This document shows, piece by piece, positions 1-5,541 of a stretch of 11,449 nt of DNA. Made by a program: the position numbers and the translations under genes. Under the pieces are notes generated by a model. The model had not been told where the DNA came from. It did not search any database and saw only the letters and a list, made by a program, of their open reading frames with translations. Position 1 is the stretch's first letter. The number at the start of each line of letters is the position of its first letter. The DNA is from CAIXMG01 sp964550225 (GTDB taxonomy: Bacteria > Patescibacteriota > Minisyncoccia > Phycocordibacterales > UBA1006), in NCBI GenBank assembly GCA_964550225.1, contig CAZJXT010000012.1, positions 1-11,449 of the forward strand. The letters are read 5' to 3'.

Positions 1-940
1 TACTTACAATACCGATGATAGTGAGTTTTGCAAAAGTATCCTTGATACGCGTAGCAACCCAGATTCCACGAAAGAAAAAAAGTGTGTACAAAATAATCAG
101 AGTTACCGATCCAATAAAACCAAACTCTTCACCAACAACAGAATAGATCGAATCCCCCAACGGTTCCGGAAGATATTTAAATTTTTGAATACTTTGTCCA
201 AATCCTCGTCCTGTAATTTTTCCAGAACCTACAGCAATGAGCTGTTGTTGTGTTTGATATGACGCACCTAACGCATCTTCTGATGGATGGAGATATACCG
301 TAATACGATTCATTAAATAAGGTCTCGTGATTAACAATCCGGCAACTCCTATTATTCCGATAACTATCATAATTCCAATATCGCGCCATTTTGCACCAGA
401 AATAAAATACAGGAATAAACACGCTACAACCATAACTAAAAAACTATCCGTATCTGGTTGAAGTAATAACAAACCTCCTACCAATCCAATAATAATTCCA
501 AAAGGAATAAGTCCTTCTGTTAAAGAATGAATTCTAGTTTTCAATGTTGAGAGCCAGGCAGAAATATAAATAACGGTAGCATATTTTGCAAATTCAACTG
601 GTTGAAATGACAATGGCCCTAATGACAACCATCGCTTTGCTCCACCGTGCGAAAATCCAATATGCGGAACAAACACCAATGCAAGGAGAACAAGCCCTAG
701 TCCATACATCCATAGTGCATATTTCTTGAAATATTCTTCTGGAATATATAAGGAGATCATAAATAATACTATTCCCCCACATAGTCCTAAAACTAATTGG
801 TTGAATAAGATGCTCTTAAATTTTTGAATATCTCCAAATGTTGAGAATGAAGCTGAAAGAAATACGAACAGCCCAAAAACTACTAGCAGCGTAGTAATGA
901 TGAATAGTGTTTTATCAAATTGAAAATATTTCTTTAACAT
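1..940 (-). CDS. ftsW: FtsW-type SEDS peptidoglycan glycosyltransferase (3' end cut by window)
   Basis: Reading the minus strand from the ATG at 940 gives 313 residues with no stop before the window edge, so the C-terminus is missing. SEDS proteins are multispanning inner-membrane enzymes that polymerise lipid II into glycan strands; FtsW does this at the division septum. Many hydrophobic helices are visible (for example residues 11-30, 44-63, 75-92 and 143-161). Family motifs are GGAKRWLSLG (99-108), the QPD motif (161-163) and GRGFGQSIQKFKYLPEP (244-260) followed by GDSIYSVVGEE (262-272). D263 lies where SEDS proteins carry their catalytic Asp. The start lies 9 nt after the mraY stop, so the two are probably co-transcribed; no clear Shine-Dalgarno is present. 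FtsW is preferred over RodA because of the mraY neighbour, but motifs alone cannot separate them. Confidence 0.9.
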   Translation of the reverse strand, partial: MLKKYFQFDKTLFIITTLLVVFGLFVFLSASFSTFGDIQKFKSILFNQLVLGLCGGIVLFMISLYIPEEYFKKYALWMYGLGLVLLALVFVPHIGFSHGGAKRWLSLGPLSFQPVEFAKYATVIYISAWLSTLKTRIHSLTEGLIPFGIIIGLVGGLLLLQPDTDSFLVMVVACLFLYFISGAKWRDIGIMIVIGIIGVAGLLITRPYLMNRITVYLHPSEDALGASYQTQQQLIAVGSGKITGRGFGQSIQKFKYLPEPLGDSIYSVVGEEFGFIGSVTLIILYTLFFFRGIWVATRIKDTFAKLTIIGIVS

Positions 941-949
941 GTTTTGTTT

Positions 950-2005
950 TTATCCCACTATCGCAATAATAACACCCAAAACTGCCATCATAAGACTCAT
1001 GACCCAGTAACGCATCGTAATTTTTTCTCGAGACCATCCTAATGATTGAAAATGATGATGCAGTGGTGCAATCCTAAAAATCTTTTTTCCAAAATATTTT
1101 TTACTGAAAATTTGTACTGCTGATGAAAATGATGTTGCAACCAAGAGTGCACCGACGATCGGTAATATCAAAACACTATTCGTCATGAATGCAACAATCG
1201 CCAAGGTAAGCGTCAATCCGAGCATTCCTGTTTCCCCCATATAAAATCGAGCGGGCGGAATATTAAACCAAAGAAATGCAAGAATGCTTCCTGTGATTAC
1301 TAAACACAATGCTGCGATATCTACGAAATCTTTTACATAAGCAATAATTCCAAATGAAGCAAATGCAATTGCCATAACACCACCTGCCAATCCATCAATG
1401 CCATCAATGACTCGTGATGAAAACGTACCAAGTACCACCAGAATAAAAAATGGTATAAATAACCACCCTAAATACCATTCACCCATAAAAGGAACATGGA
1501 TTGATTGCATGCCAAGTTTTGTATAAAACCACCATGACGCAATTCCTCCAATTACAACAACAACTGAAACCAGATATTTACTTGATAATCCTTGGCGAAA
1601 GAAAGAAAATTTATCAATGAAAATTTCTAAAAAATCTTCGAATAGTCCAAATAATCCACCAAAAAGTAATGCCGCTAATGGAAGTAATGTTTGTCCACGA
1701 GAAAGAAAATCATTTTTTTGGAAAAACGAATCATTAGTTATTTTTGATAAAACAAACATTGCCAAGATGACAATAATTGTAGAGAGCCAAATAATGATAC
1801 CTCCTACTCGAGGAGTTCCTGTCTCTGTTTTTTCATCGTGAATTTTTTTAAATGCTTCACTCATGGCAACATCGTTATCCTGTCGTGAAGATCGTTTCCA
1901 AAGACGGTATTTATAAAAATATTTTGTAAATAATGGCGTCATTAAAATACCAATCGCAAAAGATGCAATCGATGGAAGAAAAATTTTAAGAAGATTAGAT
2001 GTCAT
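950..2005 (-). CDS. mraY: Phospho-N-acetylmuramoyl-pentapeptide transferase (MraY), divergent active site
   Basis: 351 residues, close to the usual 320-370. MraY moves phospho-MurNAc-pentapeptide from UDP to undecaprenyl phosphate, making lipid I at the cytoplasmic membrane face. Family marks are GTPRVGG (63-69), the GLSSK segment (139-143), DGIDGLAGG (201-209), WFNIPPARFYMGETG (246-260) and the MraY-type APLHHHFQSLGW (313-324), plus about ten hydrophobic segments. Several usually invariant sites differ: the paired Asp of the DDxxK motif reads E123-D124 with E127 in place of Lys; the Asn opening NLTDGLDG is R198; and the MGDTG Asp, a magnesium ligand in MraY, is E258. The three-His loop (316-318) is intact. 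It sits between scpB and ftsW in the same orientation. The family call is firm; full activity is not proven by sequence. Confidence 0.9.
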   Translation of the reverse strand: MTSNLLKIFLPSIASFAIGILMTPLFTKYFYKYRLWKRSSRQDNDVAMSEAFKKIHDEKTETGTPRVGGIIIWLSTIIVILAMFVLSKITNDSFFQKNDFLSRGQTLLPLAALLFGGLFGLFEDFLEIFIDKFSFFRQGLSSKYLVSVVVVIGGIASWWFYTKLGMQSIHVPFMGEWYLGWLFIPFFILVVLGTFSSRVIDGIDGLAGGVMAIAFASFGIIAYVKDFVDIAALCLVITGSILAFLWFNIPPARFYMGETGMLGLTLTLAIVAFMTNSVLILPIVGALLVATSFSSAVQIFSKKYFGKKIFRIAPLHHHFQSLGWSREKITMRYWVMSLMMAVLGVIIAIVG

Positions 2006-2013
2006 AGTAATTC

Positions 2014-2019
2014 AATATA
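2014..2019 (-). promoter_or_regulatory. Candidate -10 element for mraY
   Basis: TATATT on the minus strand ends 8 nt upstream of the mraY ATG, inside the 17-bp gap after scpB. The spacing would put the transcript start at or next to the ATG. No -35 match is seen at 17 nt, and AT-rich DNA yields such hexamers by chance. mraY may simply be read through from scpAB. Confidence 0.3.
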
Positions 2020-2022
2020 ATT

Positions 2023-2580
2023 TTAATCAGTAAAAATATTAGATTCTTGTTTTTGCTCAACGAGTTCACGCTTTGCAATTTCTTCACTAAAGTGCTCAAA
2101 ATGAGGAAGTTCTGAAATATCCCGAATTCCTAGGAACTGCAACGTATCAAAAGTTCCTCTGTATTTTGCAATACGTTTATCATCTGGATTTTCAATTTTT
2201 TCAATAAGTCCTCGTATCAAGAGATTGCGTAACATAAAGCCAGAATTTACCCCTCGGATGAAATCAATTTCTGGTTTTGTTGCACCTTGTTTATATAAAA
2301 TAATTGCCAAGGTTTCCATAGCCCCTTTAGACAATGGATCAGATAACTCTTGCTTTTTAATATCCAGAATGAGTGACCCCATATCAGGATGGGTCGCAAG
2401 CATTACCTCGTCACCATTTTTCATTAAAACAATTCCATGTCCGACAAGATTTTGTTCAAGTATTTTTACAGCGTCATGTATGTCACTTTCGGTAACCTCA
2501 AAAATCTTTGCGAGTTTTTTGATCGCAAAGGGCTCACCAGTATAAAATAAGTAACTTTCAATTTTTTGTGTAAGATTCAT
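2023..2580 (-). CDS. scpB: Segregation and condensation protein B
   Basis: 185 residues, matching ScpB length. ScpB is a dimeric winged-helix (kite) protein that binds the ScpA kleisin and helps SMC condense and segregate the chromosome. The N-terminal half (about 1-80) fits one winged helix, starting with the typical opening IESYLFYTGEPFAIKKLAKI. The second carries AMETLAIILYKQGATKPEID (87-106) and IRGVNSGFMLRNLLIRGLIE, followed by the ScpB-type ending RGTFDTLQFLGIRDISELP. The ATG overlaps the scpA stop as ATGA (2577-2580), which points to translational coupling and a matched supply of the two partners. There is no Shine-Dalgarno, consistent with coupled re-initiation. Confidence 0.93.
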   Translation of the reverse strand: MNLTQKIESYLFYTGEPFAIKKLAKIFEVTESDIHDAVKILEQNLVGHGIVLMKNGDEVMLATHPDMGSLILDIKKQELSDPLSKGAMETLAIILYKQGATKPEIDFIRGVNSGFMLRNLLIRGLIEKIENPDDKRIAKYRGTFDTLQFLGIRDISELPHFEHFSEEIAKRELVEQKQESNIFTD

Positions 2581-3299
2581 ATATTTGTTAATTCAATATC
2601 TTCAAAATTTTCTTGTTGTAATACATGAGCAATTCCCTTTTTCACAAGCTCAAGCATAGCGAGAAATGAAACCACCGCAAATACTTTTGCTTCACGTTTT
2701 TCTGTTGGATCCGTTGCGTTACGATATTTTTCCATAACATCTCGTGAATGAAAAACAATTCCTGACTGAATTCTTTGAGTAAGATTTTCGATCATATCTT
2801 CAATTTTTACAACAGTTTTGATCGCCTTTTCTGGGATTTTTTCTATAATAGGAAATGCTTTAAACAGATCCTCCATCAGTGTTTGGAGTTTTGGAATCTG
2901 TAATTCTGGATCAGGTGCAAACACAGGATTTCTATCAATCCATACTCGACTAAACGAAACGTTTTTTTGATAGAGAGGAACAAGATACCCAGAATATTTT
3001 TGTATAATTTGATACTGGCGAATTCGTTCAGTGAGATCTTCGATACTCGCCTCCTCTTCATCAGTTAATTGCATCTGTGGAATGAGTGATCGAGCCTTAA
3101 TTAAAACTAATGTTGATGCAACGACAATGAACGAGGTAACGTCACTGTGAGATAGTGAATGTTCATTCATATAGCGTAAAAAATCTTCAGTTACTGTTGC
3201 AAGAGAAATTTCAGAAACGTGCATTTTGCGTCCCTCGATCATCGTCAAGAGTACATGAATCGGCCCTTCAAATTGTTCAGTTTTTACGAGATAATCCAT
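2577..3299 (-). CDS. scpA: Segregation and condensation protein A (kleisin)
   Basis: 240 residues, a normal ScpA length. ScpA is the kleisin that bridges the SMC heads and binds ScpB. The N-terminal SMC-neck binding region is typical: LVKTEQFEGPIHVLLTMIEG (4-23), then SEISLATVTEDFLRYM. Next comes the helical segment FIVVASTLVLIKARSLIP, an acidic linker (TDEEEASIEDLTER), and a C-terminal winged helix ending in VVSFLAMLELVKKGIAHVLQ, which contacts the SMC head in other bacteria. It is first in the scpA-scpB-mraY-ftsW run. The ATG is 6 nt downstream of an extended -10 (TGATACAAT), so the mRNA is probably leaderless. No SMC gene is in the window. Confidence 0.93.
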   Translation of the reverse strand: MDYLVKTEQFEGPIHVLLTMIEGRKMHVSEISLATVTEDFLRYMNEHSLSHSDVTSFIVVASTLVLIKARSLIPQMQLTDEEEASIEDLTERIRQYQIIQKYSGYLVPLYQKNVSFSRVWIDRNPVFAPDPELQIPKLQTLMEDLFKAFPIIEKIPEKAIKTVVKIEDMIENLTQRIQSGIVFHSRDVMEKYRNATDPTEKREAKVFAVVSFLAMLELVKKGIAHVLQQENFEDIELTNI

Positions 3300-3305
3300 G
3301 GGTGT

Positions 3306-3314
3306 ATTGTATCA
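3306..3314 (-). promoter_or_regulatory. Extended -10 promoter of the scpA operon
   Basis: Minus-strand TGATACAAT (extended TGn plus TACAAT) ends 6 nt before the scpA ATG, so transcription should start on or beside that A. No -35 is visible; the -35 position falls inside the aspS terminator hairpin. The identical nonamer precedes the ABC gene. Confidence 0.55.
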
Positions 3315-3344
3315 AAAAACCCTCGCATGTGCGAGGAGTTTTTT
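3314..3344 (-). terminator. Intrinsic terminator of aspS
   Basis: CCTCGC (3321-3326) pairs with GCGAGG (3331-3336) around the loop ATGT. An outer helix, AAAAAAC with GTTTTTT, extends it across one bulged A (3337). On the minus strand it ends in six T. The 3' part of the aspS stop codon lies in the stem, and the scpA -10 begins immediately after the U-tract. Confidence 0.85.
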
Positions 3345-4764
3345 ATTTCTCAATTTTCTTTGTAATAATATTTAACTCAGCTAATTGCTTCTCAGAAATA
3401 AGTGCTGGTGAATCCATCATCAAGTCTCGCCCTTCCCCAGTTTTTGGGAAAGGAATTACTTCTCGAATATTTGGCTCATTTTGCAAGAGCATCATGAATC
3501 GATCAAACCCCCAAGCAATTCCTCCATGTGGAGGTGTTCCTAATGAGAACGCCTTCAACATGTGTCCAAAGTTATTTTCAATATCTACAGGATCATGTCC
3601 CATAATTTCAAACACTTTTCGCAATCGATCTGGTTTATGATTTCGAATAGATCCTCCCCCAATTTCATATCCGTTGAGTGCAATATCGTATTGAGTTGTA
3701 AGAATTTGCCCAATATTTTCTTTGTTCATCAACCAATCCATATGTTCTGGCTTAGGCGCAGAAAACGGATTGTGAGTAAAGGTCCATTCTCCATGAGTAT
3801 CTGGATTATCAGACGTATCGGTTCGTTCAAAGAATGGAAAATCTACAATCCAGCAGAATGCAAGGAGGTTCGGATCATTTTTATCCGTTCGCAAATCAGG
3901 ACGATCGTTTCCATATTTTTCCATAGCATCCTTGTAGGTAATGCGTGGAAATGGAATTTCTTGTATCTTTTTCTCTGGATACAAATCTTGTACTACCTTA
4001 ATCAAAAGTCGCTCGTTTACATCCATTACGTCTTCTTGTTCAACGAATGATAATTCCATATCGATCTGTGTAAATTCTGGTTGACGATCTCCTCGAGAAT
4101 CTTCATCGCGCAAACATTTTGCAACTTGAAAATATCGTTCGATACCTCCTGTCATCAAGAGCTGTTTGTATTGTTGTGGCGACTGTGGCAAGGCATAAAA
4201 GTTTCCAGGATACAATCGTGCAGGCACTACGAAATCTCGCGCTCCTTCTGGTGTAGACTTTGTAAGAAGCGGAGTTTCTACTTCGATAAATCCTTCCATC
4301 TCAAGAAAGTCGCGTACGAATTTTGCAACCTTGGCACGCATACGAATATTTTTCTGTACGCGATCTGATCGCATGTCGAGATATTTGTGTTTCAAACGAA
4401 CCTCTTCACCAACCTCCTTGGTATCAGTTGAAATATCAAATACCGGAGTTTCTGATTCGTTCAATACTTCGATACCAAGAATTTCCAATTCAATATCTCC
4501 ATTCTGTTTATCAGCCTGAACATTTCGTTCTGGTCGCTTGTTTACTTTTCCAGTTACCGCAACAACCCACTCACTCCGAAGTGTTTTTGCAACTTCCATC
4601 GCCTCACTATTTGGCAAGGTTACCCCTTGCACTTTTCCCGTTCGATCACGAAATTCAAAGAAAATCATTTTTCCTTGATCACGTCGTGTATCCACCCAAG
4701 CTCCAATCACAACGGTTTCGTCGATATGATTTTTGAGATCGTTAATTAAAATTCTGTTTTTCAT
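3343..4764 (-). CDS. aspS: Aspartyl-tRNA synthetase, bacterial type lacking the GAD insertion
   Basis: 473 residues, about 110-120 shorter than typical bacterial AspRS. This class II synthetase charges tRNA-Asp. Order of domains: an OB-fold anticodon-binding domain (about 1-105); LKHKYLDMRS (124-133); motif 1 region with TPEGARDF (171-178); ALPQSPQ (191-197); motif 2 with RDEDSRGDRQPEFTQIDME (219-237); FPRITYKDAM (272-281); WIVDFPFFE (305-313); motif 3 GGIAWGFDR (414-422). The ending DLMMDSPALISEKQLAEL is bacterial. The GAD domain that normally sits between the PDLR stretch (289-292) and the WxVDFP stretch is replaced by about 12 residues, giving an otherwise clean junction. The gene has its own T-box leader and terminator. 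Whether it also charges tRNA-Asn cannot be told here. Confidence 0.95.
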   Translation of the reverse strand: MKNRILINDLKNHIDETVVIGAWVDTRRDQGKMIFFEFRDRTGKVQGVTLPNSEAMEVAKTLRSEWVVAVTGKVNKRPERNVQADKQNGDIELEILGIEVLNESETPVFDISTDTKEVGEEVRLKHKYLDMRSDRVQKNIRMRAKVAKFVRDFLEMEGFIEVETPLLTKSTPEGARDFVVPARLYPGNFYALPQSPQQYKQLLMTGGIERYFQVAKCLRDEDSRGDRQPEFTQIDMELSFVEQEDVMDVNERLLIKVVQDLYPEKKIQEIPFPRITYKDAMEKYGNDRPDLRTDKNDPNLLAFCWIVDFPFFERTDTSDNPDTHGEWTFTHNPFSAPKPEHMDWLMNKENIGQILTTQYDIALNGYEIGGGSIRNHKPDRLRKVFEIMGHDPVDIENNFGHMLKAFSLGTPPHGGIAWGFDRFMMLLQNEPNIREVIPFPKTGEGRDLMMDSPALISEKQLAELNIITKKIEK

Positions 4765-4776
4765 AATTCTTTATCC

Positions 4777-4828
4777 AAAAAGAAAACACCTTTTGGATTT
4801 ATCTTAAACTCTGATAAATCTGAAGGGG
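4777..4828 (-). terminator. T-box attenuator terminator in the aspS leader
   Basis: The 3' arm of the antiterminator (CCCCTT, 4828-4823) is followed by a perfect 8-bp hairpin, GATTTATC (4820-4813) with GATAAATC (4803-4796). Next come AAAAGGTG (4794-4787) and the tract TTTTCTTTTT (4786-4777). CCTT of the antiterminator can pair with AAGG just before the U-tract, so the antiterminator and this structure compete. The outer pairing is imperfect. The aspS ATG lies 12 nt beyond the U-tract. Confidence 0.6.
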
Positions 4829-4920
4829 CGAACATAGTCCGCGGTGCCACCCTTCTTTGGTCTTTGGTTTAATTATAAACCTCGCTGGTTGTCATCCCAG
4901 GTCGTTGGTATGAGTTTACT
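4777..4920 (-). promoter_or_regulatory. T-box riboswitch leader of aspS
   Basis: The minus strand holds a canonical T-box antiterminator. Helix A1 is GAAGGG (4855-4850) with CCCTTC (4827-4822). The 7-nt bulge TGGCACC (4849-4843) matches the UGGNACC consensus, and helix A2 is GCG (4842-4840) with CGC (4830-4828). In T-boxes the UGGN pairs with the tRNA NCCA end; here N is C, which fits the G73 discriminator of tRNA-Asp. Uncharged tRNA would favour the antiterminator and aspS expression. Upstream only about 50 nt could serve as Stem I. A short arm GTAAACTC/GAG-TTTAT encloses a CTGG/CCAG hairpin (4900-4897 and 4888-4885). Asp codon GAC occurs in that loop (4893-4891) and again at 4903-4901, both specifier candidates. 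No Stem II/III is evident. The antiterminator call is firm; the Stem I model is tentative. Confidence 0.85.
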
Positions 4921-4926
4921 ATAGCA
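4918..4926 (-). promoter_or_regulatory. Candidate extended -10 for aspS
   Basis: TGCTATAGT on the minus strand is an extended -10 with no good -35. If used, transcription starts near 4911 and removes most of the 5' arm proposed for Stem I. A start further upstream, in the AT-rich overlap with the divergent promoter, would be needed for that arm. The true start is undecided. Confidence 0.35.
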
Positions 4927-4948
4927 AAATAAGGATTTTGGGGGTATA

Positions 4949-4977
4949 TTGACAAATATATTTAAATATGATACTAT
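4949..4977 (+). promoter_or_regulatory. Strong sigma-70-type promoter of the 5020 gene
   Basis: A perfect TTGACA (4949-4954), a 17-nt spacer and TACTAT (4972-4977) form the best consensus promoter in the window. The predicted start near 4984 gives a leader of about 36 nt with no Shine-Dalgarno. It faces away from aspS, and the -35 region overlaps the upstream part of the aspS control region. Confidence 0.75.
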
Positions 4978-5019
4978 ATTTATGCAATTAAATTGTTCAT
5001 CTAAAATAAAAAATAAGCC

Positions 5020-5493
5020 ATGAAAGCACACTTTTTATTTCTAAAAACAGGAACACCTGTCGCTGTATTTAGCGGTATTAAAACACATAACAAAATCATC
5101 ACCCTTCCAGAAATTCAAGGAGTTGACCCTAAAAAATGTAAGGTGCACCTCGACTGTCACAACCAGCCTGTTTTAGATTCCGGTGGTGTTATCCACGAAA
5201 TTTACTTTAAAACGTACCGAGGAAAAAAATTCTCCGATCCGGCAACAATCTTAACTGCAGCAAAACCAAACAAGCAGGCCAAAACGATTGTGATTCTTGC
5301 ACCTAAACGTTGGTCAGAAATCAATCTGGAGATACTCAACGGAAAACCCAATGGTTCTGTAGGCCCAGGGATTATGATTTTAAATGTAATGGATTGCATT
5401 GCATTTACCTGGGAAGATGTACGTTACCTTATTCATAATTTTGCAGGTGAAGTACATATTTCAAAACAAAAAACACTACAACAAGCGGCCTAG
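5020..5493 (+). CDS. Hypothetical protein, 157 residues
   Basis: I do not recognise this protein. It is soluble-looking, with no signal peptide or membrane helix, and appears beta-rich with many short hydrophobic stretches (FLFLKTGTPVAVFSG near the start, KTIVILAPKR about 88-97, GPGIMILNVMDCIAFTW about 115-131). Three cysteines (40, 46 and 125) are scattered rather than in a metal-binding pair. It is transcribed alone, divergently from aspS, from the strongest promoter in the window, and ends at a bidirectional terminator shared with the convergent ABC gene. An uninterrupted frame, a consensus promoter and a terminator together support a real, well-expressed gene. Function unknown. Confidence 0.8.
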   Translation: MKAHFLFLKTGTPVAVFSGIKTHNKIITLPEIQGVDPKKCKVHLDCHNQPVLDSGGVIHEIYFKTYRGKKFSDPATILTAAKPNKQAKTIVILAPKRWSEINLEILNGKPNGSVGPGIMILNVMDCIAFTWEDVRYLIHNFAGEVHISKQKTLQQAA

Positions 5494-5510
5494 CTTGCCC
5501 ACAAAAACCA

Positions 5511-5541
5511 AAAGCGGAAGAATTATTCTTTCGCTTTTTTT
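5511..5541. terminator. Bidirectional terminator between the 5020 gene and the ABC gene
   Basis: AAAGCGGAAGAA (5511-5522) pairs with TTCTTTCGCTTT (5526-5537) in 12 bp with one G-U. The 3-nt loop TTA (5523-5525) is exactly the reverse complement of the ABC stop codon TAA. The plus strand continues in T to 5541; the minus strand continues TTTTGGTTTTTG. It serves both convergent genes. Confidence 0.85.

Noticed and set aside
177..782. Short minus-strand open frames (81 and 62 residues) at the left end
   Set aside because: They overlap the ftsW frame, which reads open with clear SEDS motifs from 940 to the edge; these are out-of-frame shadows.
2577..2579. UGA recoding (as in Gracilibacteria or Absconditabacteria)
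   Set aside because: UGA is used as the stop of scpA in an ATGA overlap, and no gene in the window needs UGA read-through. Trp is encoded by TGG.
2225..4736. Plus-strand open frames of 95-162 residues antisense to scpB, scpA and aspS
   Set aside because: They lack any recognisable domain, promoter or RBS, and lie opposite firmly identified genes. Such antisense frames are common in AT-rich DNA.
4925..4940. Hairpin CAAAAT-CCTT-ATTTTG upstream of the aspS T-box
   Set aside because: It is 6 bp and AT-rich, and may not even be transcribed if the TATAGT element is the aspS -10. It is not used as evidence for Stem I.
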